Positions 46,456-59,914 are shown, counted from the stretch's first letter. The stretch is 64,000 bases of DNA from Dugong dugon (GCA_030035585.1 CM057462.1:141324734-141388733); one strand, 5' to 3'. Numbers and translations: made by a program. Notes: a model not told the origin generated them from the letters alone.

Positions 46456-46837
46456 TGTAGAGTAATTTAATCCAAAAGACATTAGGTGAATCTAAATAAG
46501 GTTGACATCTGTGCAGCAAAGGGGCAGAGGCATAAGGATGGTGTCTACACAGGAGGCTGGTGTTGGCAGCCTGGCATGGGGTGTCAGAGCCTGAGAGAGG
46601 TTTGGAGGGCAATCACATGGTGGTGGGGCCACGAAAGTGGTAACGATGGCAATGGGAGTTGGGTTACATATAGCAGGGCTTGTCCAAATAATATATTGTG
46701 GGATTTGAGAACCAGATTTCTCACTGTTGTAGAAAGGAGTTACAAATAAGAAAAGGAATACAACTATAATGGACCCTGTGGTGCTGGACTTGTGTAGTGT
46801 CTTAGGCCAGGTTCTCTAAAGAAGCAAAACCAGTGAA

Positions 46838-46872
46838 ATGTATATATGTGTATATATATATGAATGTATATA

Positions 46873-46914
<42 letters not shown>

Positions 46915-46917
46915 TTT
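46838..46917 (+). repeat. (TA)n/(TG)n microsatellite
   Basis: GTGTGTGTATATATATATAT run inside an LTR. Confidence 0.9.
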
Positions 46918-47379
46918 AGAGAGAGAGATTTATCCCAAGGAAATGGCATATAAACTGGCAAGTCCCAAAAGTCCCAAGTCCATGGGTTAGGTCAGGCTGG
47001 AGGCTTCTCTTGACTCACATAGCTGCAGGGGCTGACAAACCCAAGATAAGCAGGTCAGATGGCAGGCCCCTGGCTCATGGGCTGAGGAGGCTGACTAATC
47101 CAAGATCAGCAGGTAAGATAGCAGGCTGCTGGTTCACAGGCTATGGAGGCTGATGAATCCCCAGATTAGCAGGCAATACGGCAGGCCACTGGCTCAAGTC
47201 CCAAGAATCAGAGGTCAGATGAAGTACCAGATGCAGGCTCCAAAGAAAGCAAGCAAGCCTTTCCAGAACGTCAATACAGATATTGGGTGCAGGCCACACC
47301 CCCGAGGAAACTCCCTTTACAACTGATTGGCTGATCACATCACATCACATCATGGAGGCGATTACATTAATGTTACTTA

Positions 47380-47562
47380 CCAAAACCAAAAAAAAAAAAA
47401 AAAAATACCTGTTGGTGTTGAGTGAATTCTGACTCATAGTGACCCTATGTGACAGAGTAGAATTGCCGCATAGGGTTTCCAAGGAACGGCTGGTGGATTC
47501 AAACTGCTGACTTTTTAGTTAGCAGCTGAGCTCTTAATTACTGCACCACTAGCTAGGGCTCA
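47380..47562 (-). repeat. AfroSINE inside the LTR at 46798
   Basis: Reverse-strand copy with an A18 tail, CCTGTTGGTGTTGAGTGAAT, CATAGGGTTTCCAAGGAACG and a degraded end. Confidence 0.9.
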
Positions 47563-47694
47563 GAGTTCACAAATGGAGGATAACTGCATCAGATCACAAA
47601 ATAGAAGATGACTACTTCAGATCACAAAATGGAGGATAATTACATAATACTGAAAATCATGGCTTAGCCAAGTTGACACATAACATCACAGATA

Positions 47695-47790
47695 TAGAAA
47701 TATAGATATAGATGTATGTGTTGTATATAGGTATACATATACAAATATATACATAGTTGTGTGTGTGTGTGTATTCATTTATATATACAC
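47695..47790 (+). repeat. TA/GATA/TG low-complexity patch
   Basis: ATATAGATATAGATG, then TATACATATAC and a short (TG)n. Confidence 0.7.
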
Positions 47791-47794
47791 CAAA

Positions 47795-49000
47795 CACTGA
47801 GAAGACCTGCTAGCAGCAACACCACAAAAATAATGAACACATACAGTGCCTATATCTTAGTTTTTAAATACTATTCTTCATTAAAAGATACCAGGGACCC
47901 TTCGATAAACCGCTGATTGAAGAGCAGGGGCAAGGAAAGTACAAGTTGTACCAGAAAATAAAGAAGTGCTCATACAATGGCAGAGACATGTTAACAGGTC
48001 ATAAATACCTGCTTGACAAAGCTTCTACTGGCCACATCTGGGACAATTTGAGCATCTGCATAAATCATGATAATAATGGGTTATAATTCATTAAATAAAA
48101 TAAGACTTCATACCAAGATAGATGATAGGTAGATAGATATATAAATAGAGAGAGGGAGATAACAAATGAGGTTAAGAGAAAACATTTCCTTACAGTGGAA
48201 TAACAACTAATACAAGTAGAAGGAATAATGAAATTATGAGGACAGTTGACAAAACTTCAACAGGATTTGTGGATTAGAATATAGTAACGTGTCAATGTTA
48301 ACTTTCTGATGTTGTTGGCTGTTTGATGTAGGTGAATGTTTTCTGTTTTTAAAATATGTACATTAAACTATTATGGTGATGGACATCATGTCAGAAACTT
48401 ACTTTCAAATGATTAAGGATAAAAAGATATTCTTTTTACTCTTCCTGCAATTTATATATCAGTTTGGCCATATTTCAAATTTAAAAGAACTATAACAGGT
48501 TAAAGTACCAAAACAACACCTTTTTGCTTTATAATCCATCTGGATTCTAAGGCAGACATTTTTAGAAAGTTAGTACAGTTTCAGTACAAAGAAGGGTAAT
48601 TTTGTTGATTAAAGCGTTAATCTGTAAGAACCATAAAAGGTCATGTTGTTTGAGATTAAAAGTATTGAAACAGGCAACCCACTCTGTACCTGTGGTAGTA
48701 CAAATAAATATAAATTATTTAGGCTGTTGCTAATTTAACTATTTATGAATTTATTTATCACAAAAGTCAACTGCAACAAACATTTCTGATAATCAAGCAA
48801 TCTACCTGGTTTAGTCATAAAGATGATGAATAACTGAAATGTATCTGATTATTACTGTCATCTTTAACCTTAAATTAGATCAATTATGTAGTAGTTAATT
48901 GTTTATGCTGACTGACTAACTAAAAAAAACAAACAAAAAAAAAAAACTACCAAATCTTCTAACTTCTAATGATAACTCAGGCTCTTTTTTACATTTAACT
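47795..49000. other. No gene or clear repeat
   Basis: Unassigned AT-rich sequence. Confidence 0.4.
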
Positions 49001-49004
49001 CATT

Positions 49005-49135
49005 AAGGAGCTATTGAACAACTACTATGTTCTTGACGTTTTCCTAGTATGTGGGTATGTTAAAATAGACAAGGTATCTGCTCTTAAGGTGGTTATAAAC
49101 CCATCGGGGAGTCATATTTTACAGATATTCAAAAA
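49005..49135 (-). repeat. L2 3' end fragment
   Basis: AGCTATTGAACAACTACTAT, then GACAAGGTATCTGCTCTTAA and CATCGGGGAGTCATATTTTA fit the reverse-strand L2 3' end. Confidence 0.5.
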
Positions 49136-49139
49136 AAAC

Positions 49140-51095
49140 TTTGATTACATTTTTGCTCAGGAATGATGGATAAAGCAGAGGTTCCAACTTGATTTTATAA
49201 TTTAGTATATTTTGGCATTTTTATGTAAGGGCACAAGAAATCAGTTTCCAAGACAGTTTTGGGGGTTGCCTTATGAGAATGGATTCCATCTATTTCCTTG
49301 GAATTTTTATTTTGTTCTCAATTTTAAGTGTTGTGGAGAAGGGAAAAGAAAATGATGATATGGGTTTATCTAAAATTCAAATTCCAAAATATACCCCATG
49401 GACTCTTGGCTGGGCCATATGGAGAGAAAGCCTGGAAGGAGATGCTAGATTTTCTGATTTCATGAGGATCTCTATAGCTACGGAGCATAAGCAAGAAGCA
49501 TAGTTAGAAATGTGACACAATATAGGAGAGAGGGGCACTCTTCTCATAATTTTCTGTGGAGAACAGCTAGGTTTTTGTAAATCAGGAATTTCAGGCATAT
49601 AGTGATACTTGATACTTTGTTTTCCCCTTTGAAAGTATCAAGAGGCAACATCCTTGGCATAGCCAGTGATGTCATAATAGTGTTGTCAATAGAAGCACTG
49701 ATGAGGTGCCATGTTCAAGTGGTTCTGAGAGCAGTAGACATCAATGGGGGGCCAGAATGAAAGAACACGAGACTATGATGAACTCTTTTATGTTACCCCT
49801 GAAGATTCCCAAGGATAATTAAAATTCAGATGGGAAGAGGAAATCCTCCATTTTCCAATTGGAGGCTGAGTGACAGTTACATTTTTACCCAGATAGTTGA
49901 GGCCTAGAAAAACAACTTCTGTACACGAAAATGCAAAGATTTGAAAATTTAAATTTTTGAGTTATTAAATTAGTCTCTCTCTAATGGTAGTAGAATAACT
50001 ATCTCATCATAAATTGCATACATGTATAAAAGTGTACCTATAATAATAAAAAGTAGCTTCTAATCAAGACAATCTTTTTGTTTATAAGCTACATGTAAGG
50101 GTGAGCTACATATATTGATTTCTTTGTGTGTGTGTTGACATATGTGTTTCCTACAGTACTATTTGTAAAGCTAGTCTCTAAATCTTGCTTCAGATGAACT
50201 ATGTAGGCATTTTCACGTTTCTACTATGAAATTCTCGATAGGTAAATATTTCAGTTATGGCCTGTTCAGCCTCACATAAACGGACACAATCAAGCCAATT
50301 CCTGATGATAACCTTTGCTGAAAATTCCCTAAAATAACACTAGCTACTATAAAATTTTCAAGTAAAACCACTTCCTTCATATTTTTAGAGAATATTTAAA
50401 AGAATCCCATTTATAGTTGGAAACAGTGAATAATTTATTACCACTAACAATATTAAAGACCTTAATTTAAAAGAATGTTATATTTTAATGTACCATTTGG
50501 TGGTAGCAAAGCTTTTCTTGATTTATTGAGAAATGGCATCAATCAGGGCAGGTGATTACAATGAACATAATAACAATTGTTTTATGAAATACAAGCTATT
50601 TTCAATAGCAGTGTGTGCATTTGACAATTTTTTTTTCTGTTATAAACATATACTGGATTAAGAGCATCACAGTCTTTTACTTACACCTGATCAAAAGAAA
50701 CAATCAGATCATATTTTGTTAGCTAGATCTATCATTTGCACTTGACAGCATAAAAAATGAAAAATCTAGGCCTTGGGGGCCATAACCAAAATCACAGTTA
50801 AGAGTCAGAGAAAAGGGTCCCTCATAAGTACTCATCTCATTTACTGTGAAAACCACCTTACTGTATTGAGTAGTAATTTAATCTGGGGAGTCATTAAAAA
50901 AATAAAAATAAAAAATAAATTACAATAAAAAAGAGATGGTAAGGACTCTGCTTAGAAATTCTACACGTTGTACTTTTAACACTTTTTATCACACTGCAAA
51001 TTCATATCACACCAAAGAGTCTAATGGTAAATAAGTGATCTATTGATTTTTTTTTTTTTTTGCCATTGATCTAGGTTTTATTTTGTTCTCCACTG
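49140..51095. other. No gene or clear repeat
   Basis: Unassigned AT-rich sequence. A 76-codon frame at 49273-49503 has a hydrophobic start but no family I recognise. Confidence 0.4.
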
Positions 51096-51099
51096 ACTT

Positions 51100-51290
51100 C
51101 TTCACTCTTTTTTTGATTTTTAAATACAATTTATTTTATATTTTGTTGTTGTTTTTGAGAATATACACAGTAGAACATACACCAAGTCAACAATTTCCAC
51201 ATATTTAATTCAGTGATACTGATTACAATGAGTTTATGTTACTGGATTTTTAATACAATTACGGAATTCTTTCAAGATTCTGCAACAAGT
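51100..51290 (-). repeat. Possible old LINE 3' tip
   Basis: TTTTTGAGAATATACACAGT, then AACAATTTCCACATATTTAA resembles the minus-strand start of the L1 tail at 24655 (TGAAAGTTACAGAGCAAATT). Weak. Confidence 0.35.
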
Positions 51291-51449
51291 CTTATGAAGC
51301 TCCAAATATCTCAACTGCCATCATAGTTGTTCATTAGCTCAAGTGAATTAAGTTATGCTTCCTTGTGAAAATCCCTTGGAAAATATTCTAACTCATGTAC
51401 ATGAATAAAGTGAAGCTTCCTCTGCACAGGATACATCATCAGGCTCAGT

Positions 51450-51895
51450 CTGCCTCCCAAGCCTCATCTTCCTCCACTCATTGCTGGGTACTCCGTGCCT
51501 AAACAACACCTCTCTGTTTCTCATTTCATGTGTTTGTTCATCCATATTCCTCTTTCTTCCTTAACTAACTTTTATTTATCCTTCATTACACCCAGCTCAA
51601 GAGTCCTGTTTTTCATGAATCCTTCCCTCACCCCATCCCAATCCCTGCACCAGCCAGGCAGATTTCTCTGTATCTGTTTCCTGCATTGCGTTGCACCCTC
51701 GCCATCCAAATGTAAATGAACCTCAATCATTGCATCTATCACACTGTACTGAAATTGTTGTGTTATTTTATCTTTCCTTTTATATATAAACTACTTGAAA
51801 TCAGAGATTATACCCTACTCATTTTTTTAATCCCTCCCACCATGAGCAGTAGATTTCTGGCATTTAGTAGGTTTCCCCTAAAAGTTCATTGGATT
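51450..51895 (+). repeat. L2 LINE 3' region
   Basis: CT-rich sense L2: CATGAATCCTTCCCTCACCC, CTACTTGAAATCAGAGATTA, AGCAGTAGATTTCTGGCATT, TAGTAGGTTTCCCC. Confidence 0.65.
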
Positions 51896-51899
51896 TAAA

Positions 51900-52840
51900 T
51901 TACGTTGGGAAGGCTGTTTGGTGTGATGAATAACTGATAAATTGTTTTGTAAGCTATATCAAAGACCAGTAAACCAAGTGTCAGTAAGATTATGTTTTAA
52001 AGTGCAATAAGCAATATTTCTCTAAAAAGTCTATACTTTTCTAAGCCAGATTTACTGTCAGTATTAATCTTGCTAGCTGCTCTTTGAAGGACAGCTTCTA
52101 TTCCATTTCAGTCTACGTGTTTCAAATACATCCGACTCAATCTCCTGGCTCAAGCGTTGAGTAAAAGATCCAGGTGTCTCCAGAGTACTCCATTCTCCTC
52201 CCTACTCCAGCCTCAATTACTCATTGATTCAGAAATGGGCAGTGACCCAAGGTTGTTCAGTCAAACTCTCCCAGAGATTTTGGATAGAACTATGAGTAAA
52301 CAGGCTTTCTTTCATTAGCCCTGTTAGTTCTTTGGGGGTCTAAGTACTATACAAACCCAGAATTTTCAGGAAATATTTCTGCTGCCACATGGATTGAGCC
52401 TGCCTGAGAATGTAACTAGCACAGAGAAAATCATGGCTAAGGATAGAGACAGAATATTCTATACCACACAACCCCCACAACACCCTGATCTTTGTGGATT
52501 AGACCAGGATGGACATCTACCCTATGGATATTTTGTCTAAAGACTCGCCATTCATACATGAAATGGCATGGCACACAGCAATTCTGGCCAAACAGCCAAG
52601 CCAATAAGAGTCTTTTTCTAGGAATATGAATTGCAAAATACACACGGATGACCATAAATCACTACAGCAGCTAAAGCTACAAGAAAGCACACAAAGTGGC
52701 CAGGAGGAAGAGGGGCTATGGCAGGTCAGGAGAGAACTTAAATTATGAGTAAACAAAAACTAAACAGTAAATAGAAGTTACTCAAAGGAAAAGGCCATTT
52801 GCAAAGGAGAAGAAAAGTGGGAATGATAATAATTGTAATA
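51900..52840. other. No gene; possible unassigned old repeats
   Basis: Segments around 52220-52320 and 52550-52640 (AACAGCCAAGCCAATAAGAG) look like worn mammalian repeats that I cannot name. Minus-strand frames at 52437-52756 have no recognised domain. Confidence 0.35.
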
Positions 52841-52842
52841 AT

Positions 52843-52912
52843 TATAAAGTATTTATACTATGTCTCAGCACTGTTCTAAGCATTTTAACTGAATAAACTT
52901 ATTAAATGGGGT
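52843..52912 (-). repeat. MIR fragment
   Basis: GTCTCAGCACTGTTCTAAGC then AACTGAATAAACTTATTAAA. Confidence 0.5.
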
Positions 52913-53031
52913 GGCCATACTGCAAACATTTTCCACACCTCCTGCATTTAATTAGTTATTCATTCCCTTATTCATTTAATAAATTGCTTATCTAGTTCCT
53001 ACCAGGCAGTGTTCTAAGCTCTGAGACTATA

Positions 53032-53229
53032 GAGGTACCTACTGCTGTCAAGTCAATTCTGACTAATAGCGAACCTGCAGGACACAGTAGAACTGCCCCC
53101 ATAGGGTTTTTAAGGCTATAATCATTACAGGAGCAGACTGCCACATCTTTCTCCAAAAGAGCGGCTGGTGGATTTGAACTGCCCACCTTTTGGTTAGCAG
53201 CCAAGCACTTAACCACTGTGCCACCAGGT
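53032..53229 (-). repeat. AfroSINE, variant with extra internal block
   Basis: CTACTGCTGTCAAGTCAATT, GCAGACTGCCACATCTTTCT, GAGCGGCTGGTGGATTTGAA, CACTGTGCCACCAGGTA. Confidence 0.92.
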
Positions 53230-53364
53230 AATGAAAATAAAAGCAAAAGTTCTTTGGTATCTTAGAGGTTATACCGTATCATTTTTTATTCATAAATTCT
53301 AACACACTACCTGGCAAATGATTATTAACTACTTATATTATATTGAATGAAAAAAATAGAAGAA

Positions 53365-53470
53365 ACAAATGTTTATTAAATATTGACTATGTGCCAGAGT
53401 GCTGGTCTCCTTAACATACTTTCTTCTTTTAAGTCACACAGCTATCCTATGAGAGAGAAATGAACTATGA
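53365..53470 (-). repeat. MIR fragment
   Basis: ATATTGACTATGTGCCAGAG, AGTCACACAGCTATCCTATG. Confidence 0.5.
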
Positions 53471-53474
53471 CATA

Positions 53475-56400
53475 TATGCAGGTTTTCTAGTATATCTTGA
53501 AATTCTATTTCTGATTAGAAAATAACTAGAATACTTTTTTATTTTTTCATTTTTGGTGAAATTGGCCCATGATAGAGTGGGTAAAAATCAAATGGTAGTT
53601 GAAGAGATTATTTTCATCACTGCAGGTTTTGGGAAGCTGAGATCTTTGCGGAAAGCTTGGCATTGCCCTTACCAATAGTTATATAAATGACCTTAGTGAA
53701 TTAGTAAAATGAATCATCCAGTCATTAGATGTGAAAATAATTTTGTACCACTTATCTTGCTTGAAATTAAATTTTATTCTATAGTTAATATATCCAATTT
53801 TCTGAAAATGGTCTTAGATTTTTAACCAATTCATGAAATTAACAAATGACTCGTTTCATTTTCAATAGCTCTGATATCCATTTACAATCTACTTCTGATA
53901 GGCCACAATTTTTTGTGATAGACATGCCACTGTTAAGAAGCTATCTTCTACAGATTCATCAACTGTATGTGTACTGGTAGTTATGGATATTTGTTCAGAG
54001 TGTTAGCTACCCAAATTAATTTTCAGGCAGTAAACTAAGTCAACTATCATATTCAGTTAAATGAATTATTTAATTAAAGCTGATTCTCTAGTGTTTATTC
54101 AACTGGGTCACTCTCTTATATTTATTATAGTATTAAAATAGAAAGCATCATTTTGTAGGTTATACTGAAAAATGCTTAAAAAAAACAGTCTTGATTTTGT
54201 CTCATAAGCCACTGCATAATTTGGATAAGCTCTTATCCCGCCAGGTTTAATTAAGCTTTTGCACCTATAAAATGAGAATCCTGTCCTGCAAAAGGCAAAT
54301 AGAAAGAAAAACTATTTTATTTAAGTAATGAAACCAGTAGGCATTATGTAAACACTAGATTCTATCATTTGTTAACTAACTTTCCATTTGCTTTGATTTA
54401 TCAACTTTCCATTAAAATTTTTCCTGTATTATAAGAAATACCAAAATGTTTCTATTACTTTTTAGCTTGCTAAACTTTTAAAAGTACATTTCTTTCTCTG
54501 GAATGTGAATATATTTTTACATTCATTAGAATCATAGAACAGAATATTTTCTCTTAAGAAGGAATATTTAAGTAACTTGCCAAGAAAATTAAAGGTAGCA
54601 AGAGGTATGCAAAGTTTCATTAGATGTAAAAGCATATCTAATGTGTCATTTTGTCCAAATAATCTCCTCTGCTCTGAATGTTTTATCTGATTCAGGGAAA
54701 TTGATATTTCTAAGGAGAAAAAACGGCTTTGCTATACCAATGATAAGGAAAGGAAAAGTCTTTGGAGTGATTCCATCCATAGGATGCAATATTTTCACTA
54801 CATTCATTTTAAGGATTCCCATACGCACTAGAGAAAGAACGATGCCACTCTAAGTAAAAGTTATATTAAAATAATTACAGTTAAACATAGGATTAAAATT
54901 CTTGATGGGATATGATTCTACAAAAGAAAGTTTGCATCTGTGGAGCTATCTCTCTTGTCCTCTGTTGGTGCGTACTATATAGTTTTATTCTATTACGTGA
55001 TTATGACCAAGTGGGAAAAATCAGCAAGTCACTTTACAACCATTTATCTTACCTGTGAGTCTGTGCTGAACAATTTGGATTTCTTGCCACTGACTAAACA
55101 TATATCGAGGTACACAAACACACAAAGCTGCAGGGTGTCAGTTCTGAAGGTGCCACTTTCCAAAAATATAAAGTGTACTTTTTCCACTGAAGGAACTATC
55201 TGTATCACTTTTTCTGGAGTCCTTTTCTTTATCCTGAAATGAGTTCTACAAAAACCTGATACAGTAGCATCATATGAAAAAATATATATATTTTGCCAGA
55301 ATAAATAACACATTTATCAATACTTCTTTATGATGAAAATCATTTCATAAAAGTGTTAATTTCGAATACAGGTATACAATGGGCACAAGTAGCTCCCAAG
55401 ACTCATGCTTATCCAATTTATCTGTTTGCTTACTATTTGTTTGTCTATTCAAGTTAATCATTAATTTCCAATATCAGCCTTTAAATATAAACAATAGGCC
55501 TTGCTTTTTGTGTAGCATGTGTCACATTAGCATTGGATACCTACCGATGTGTGAATGGTAAGAGGGATAATAGCTTTGAGATGATTAATCTATATTTTGT
55601 GTTCTCTTCCCCACAAGTAGATTCTCACCTATAGCTGTTGTCTCAAGGAAAGATCAGACAGATTTAAAAAGGCACCAAGAGCTTATGACCCAAACATCTA
55701 AGCCAGCATTGTTAAAAAAAAAAAAAAAAAAAGTACTGTGAACTGCTCCGCAAGCAGAGTTACTATGGAATCAGCAAGACCCTGCAGAGAAAATCATTGC
55801 AGATAAAATTACAGATAGACTTGTAGAGAAGAACAACAGCGACAACAATGAAAAAGGCTAATCGCTGCTATGTGTATTTTCTAATTTGCCTTTGTCATTC
55901 AACCTTGTGTTTCTCCTTTTTACACAATTAGCTTCCAGGTTAAACATGGGACAAGACTTTTATCAAATAATTTGGAGCACTGGGCAGAACAGAACTTTCT
56001 AATTTTGTAAAATCTGGTTATAATAATGTATACATAACAATGTAAATGAACTAAGTATTTGGGACTTTGAGCATTTATTTTGTCTATTTTCTAATAAAAT
56101 TTTTGTATATTCTTTTGAAATGATGAGAAAGAGATCACAGTAAATAAAATAAACAAGAACTTATCTTGAAATAATATGGCCGATAGCTTCAAACTATAAA
56201 TGAGAAGCTAAATTTTAACCATGAAATGTGCCTCACCAAAGATAAACAAATTAATGACTAGAACATTGAGGATCTGACTCTTAGTTCTATCTAAGCTCCA
56301 AAATTCTGATTCTTGATTTTAAAAATCTCTTGTTTATGGATTTTAATTTTAAATTATCATTAATGTCACATAAACCTGATAAACATACTAAAATTTTAAG

Positions 56401-57945
56401 TAGCTAAATTAGTACTCGTGCTAAAGCACACAATTTATATTTTTTTATCTCTGTTAATTTTTGAAATATACTTTCAAAGCTTAATGATGGCCAATGCATC
56501 ACAATCTAAAGAAGAAACAAATTATGTTGCTTAAACATGAACTTGATTCTCACGGTAGAATAACTGAGCTGAAAAATATACAGTTGATCTGCTCACTTCC
56601 CTATATGCCTTTCTTGTCGGCAGTGTTGAAGAATGATATTTTATATTTTTTTCATTAAAACAATAATAAAAAAATAAATTTAATACGCCTTTTACTTAAT
56701 ATTTTATATTATTTTATATTTTACTTAGAATAAGATTCCTATCAAGGTTTATTTGCTTTTTCTCCCCTCTATTCCTGTTTTCACACATTGGACTGAATTA
56801 TTTCATTACAAAGTACTGAATGGAATCATACAAATTTAGACATCTCCAAACATTTGCTACATGCAGCTGGACTTGAGCAGCATAGACTCGCTTTCCAGAA
56901 CCCACACACACACACATGCACACATACAAACAAGTCACAGTGAAATGAATGGAACTATTCATGGAGGTAGAGAGAGGGACCTGTACAAACTTTGAAAGAA
57001 CTGTTGTTCCATATATACATATTCTACCACATTTACCATCTTTATTTGTGAAGTGCAAATCTTTCTGTCCTAAGGTTTACTGTGTTTAGACTCTTATTCA
57101 TTATTCACCATTTAATATTCATTTTTTTTCTGGGAAATGATAGTAGTTTGAATATTTAGTTTGCCCTTCATATGAAAATAAACAGTACGGTCAGCACACT
57201 CCCAGACAAGTTAAAAGCAGCAATTGAGAGAGTTGAAACTGACAGTTTAATTCATAATTCATTCATTTGACTATATGGTTTTGAGACTCTTAAAACTGGG
57301 CCAGCCTTTTCTTTCTTGTGCAAGATCGTTCATTGTCAACATTTTGGAATTTTTGCAGAATGGGAAGGAATGTTATGTGCCATGGTATAATAATTCCACA
57401 AGATTCTAAACTTTTTTTTTTTTTTTTGAAAGACTGAATAAATTCAATTCAGTGTCATCAGATGATTTTAAGACCTGAAGCAAGAGTTTAAAAAGGGAGA
57501 AATAGAAGTTTTAGGCTTCATTAATTTACCTAAAAGTAACTGCATTCTCCTTATTGTCGTCTGTTATTCTTTCCCCATTCAGACCAAATGAGAAATTAAC
57601 TCTCAAAAAAGCAAGTAAATAATCCAGATATGATGGATATAAAAATTTAGGGCTAATTACCTCCAGTGGGCCATGGCTTCCCTCCACCCAACTACAGCCC
57701 CTTCCTACATTTACAAAGATCCTATGTTAATGACCATCAGAAATTGCTTCATCTATAAAAATGTTAATTATTGATCTGTATGGACAGTTATGACCATATT
57801 ATTAGCATATTTTATCTCAATAATGAAGGCATATTGATTTACCAAATATTACTTGTTCTCAATATTTAAAACTCTGTCCAGCAGCATAAGAAACTTCTCT
57901 AAGAAGACAAGAGGCAAATGTGTAAAGGTACTGCAAGGTGCAGAA
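53475..57945. other. No gene or clear repeat
   Basis: About 4.5 kb of AT-rich sequence with the lowest density of recognisable repeats in the window. It contains an A-run at 55709-55730 and a short CA-rich patch near 56903-56920. Frames at 54641-54853, 54940-55242 and 56798-57058 have no recognisable domains. Confidence 0.45.
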
Positions 57946-57950
57946 TCAAC

Positions 57951-58620
57951 TGACAGAAAGCAATTTGGCCTTTGTTCTTAGTTCTTTCTAGCTAGACCTG
58001 AGGCTAATGAATGGGAACTGGCCAGACCAAAAGGGACCACCTGAGGGCCCAATGCTGACTAAGCCTTACAAGGCATGACATAATCTATCATGGCCATGTA
58101 GTGAGGCCAATAAGAGCCCTGAACCCTGAGCCTCAGAGGAGCTTCCTGGTTGGTGACTATACATGGGCGAGGGCAGCATGTCCCTCTTTGGGATACAGAA
58201 GCTGCATGCTGGGATCCCTCCCAGACCTTATATGTCTCTTTGTTTGTATCCTGTTTGCTTGTAGTAAGTATGTAGTTATTATGGTATACTCTCTGGGAGA
58301 TTCTGTGAATTTTTCCAGAGAATTAACAAACCCACTGGGACAGTGAAAGACAGTAGGGGCTGGTGTCTGCCTATCTGGCAGTCTGAAGGAAGGTGTCCTT
58401 CTAACGTGTGAGCTCTGGGTGGCTAGGGTCAGAGAGAGAGAGTGTGCCACTTGGGTGGTTTGGCAAGGACGGAGAAGCGGGAAGGTGAGGACTGGATCCA
58501 TTTCCACATCATATGGACTGGATTCATGCTGATTTTTACCATGCAGTTAGCAATGAAGGTGGGATTTGCACACCTTGCCCCTTGCCTAGTCAAGTATAAA
58601 GAAATAAAAGTGGACAATGT
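57951..58620 (+). repeat. LTR-like element, second of two related copies
   Basis: Matches 21176-21790 in ordered blocks (CAATTTGGCCTTTGTTCTT, GGGTGGCTAGGGTCAGAGAG, GGGAAGGTGAGGACTGGATC). It also has a GGCCAATAAGAGCCCTGAAC block and an AAATAAAAG near its end. The frames at 58101-58346 and 58157-58507 lie inside it. Confidence 0.45.
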
Positions 58621-58959
58621 GATTTGAAATTACAAGTATTTTGTACGATTATAGGGATTAGTATATGTAAGAGTAGAATCCAGTTTCACAAACTATTTTA
58701 TATTCTACACAGGTAACAGACAGATGTTTTATCCCCTTATTTTTCTAAAACACAAATGTATTACAATAATTTTTCAGATAGGGTTTCTTGTTGTAAAGGA
58801 TACATACTTGCTCTATCTTACTTCTATCTATTTTTCTGGGACTCAAACTACATATAAGATAGACCACCCAATATTTTCCAAGTTGAATGAGACTTTACTT
58901 ATTTTTATAACCATTTATTTTCTCTCACTGAGCTTAACTTTGGACAGGTTTTTAATTAT

Positions 58960-59590
58960 CTTCAAGGTCACTGCTTTTTTTTTTTTTTTTTCTCCCAGTG
59001 TTCAATGTGTTGTTAAACACACCCATGATTTTTTCATTTCGGATACTATACTTTCAGCTCCAGAATTTCCTTTTGATGCTTTTGCATAGCTTCCATTTCT
59101 TTACTGATATTCTCACTTTTTTACTCATTATGTCTACCTTTCCTTTAAATCCTTAAAGGACTTAAGTTGTTTAAAATCCTTGTCTGTTAATCCCAACATC
59201 ACTGTCATCACTGTGTCTTTTTCAGTATTCAGACAGACTTTGAGGCAGATTTATGGAAGTTCTTCTCTATCCAGATCTCTTCTCTACCTCACCAATTCTA
59301 GCTGTTCAGCAGCTCTGAAATACAATTTCTGCCTCAACAAGACTTCTGTGCTCTACTTGGACACCACCCTTGTATTATGGTCTAGAATCTGCTTCCGGAT
59401 AGAAATTATGTGTGCTTAGCTTGTGTGTTGCCCTTGTCTCAGGGATCACAACACTAGGTTGTCTATTTTTCCAATGTCTATAAACAGTTGTTTAATGTAT
59501 TTTACCCAGCTTACAGTCGTTTATGGTGGAAGTCTAGTTCTATACCAATTACTATATCAGCTAGAAGTGGAAGTCTAGCAATTTTAGTTT
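58960..59590 (-). repeat. Old L1 5'-region fragment
   Basis: CAGCTCCAGAATTTCCTTTT, CTTCCATTTCTTTACTGATA, TTATCTTCAAGG and AGCTAGAAGTGGAAGTCTAG follow the reverse strand of ancient L1M 5' regions. A T-run at 58975-58992 lies inside. Confidence 0.5.
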
Positions 59591-59910
59591 TAATAGATAC
59601 TGCCAAATTATTTTCCAAAGACTAAAGCAATTTTCATTCCCATTTTCCTAAAAGTTCCCTACCATAAAAATTATCAATTCTTTTTATTTTGGAAAATTTA
59701 GCATGTGAAAATGTTACACTACTTTATTTTAATTTGCATTTTCTTAACAACTGAAGCATCTTTCTGTTTGTCACCATTTAATTTACTCTGTATTGTCTGT
59801 TCATACAGTTGCCCATTTTCTATTGAGTTTACATTATCTTTTTCTTATCTATTTGTAGAAACCCCAGTGCTCTCTAACAATTCACTCGATCTTATATTGA
59901 ATATTCCATT
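59591..59910 (-). repeat. Old L1 ORF2 C-terminal fragment
   Basis: TTTTAATTTGCATTTTCTTA, ACTGAAGCATCTTTCTG, GTTGCCCATTTTCTATTGAG, ATTTGTAGAAACCC is the reverse strand of a worn L1 3' region. Confidence 0.55.
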
Positions 59911-59914
59911 ACCT

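Larger units (their letters stand above)
46798..47690 (-). mobile_element. Solo LTR (MaLR/ERVL-like) with nested AfroSINE and TA microsatellite
   Basis: It runs from TGTCTTAGGCCAGGTTCTCT to AAGTTGACACATAACATCAC. The body has repeated units ending AGATCAGCAGG or AGATAAGCAGG, a GGCCACACCCCCGAGGAAAC block and ACAAAATGGAGGATAATTAC near its 5' end, reading as a minus-strand LTR. A TA/TG-rich microsatellite (46838-46917) and an AfroSINE (47380-47562) interrupt it. Confidence 0.65.

Noticed and set aside
49273..49503. 76-codon frame with a hydrophobic N-terminus, possibly a signal peptide
   Set aside because: It has no splice context, no known family and a length common by chance in AT-rich DNA.
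58157..58507. 116-codon minus-strand frame
   Set aside because: It falls within an LTR-like element repeated at 21176-21790, where the frame is not maintained, and it has no recognisable domain.
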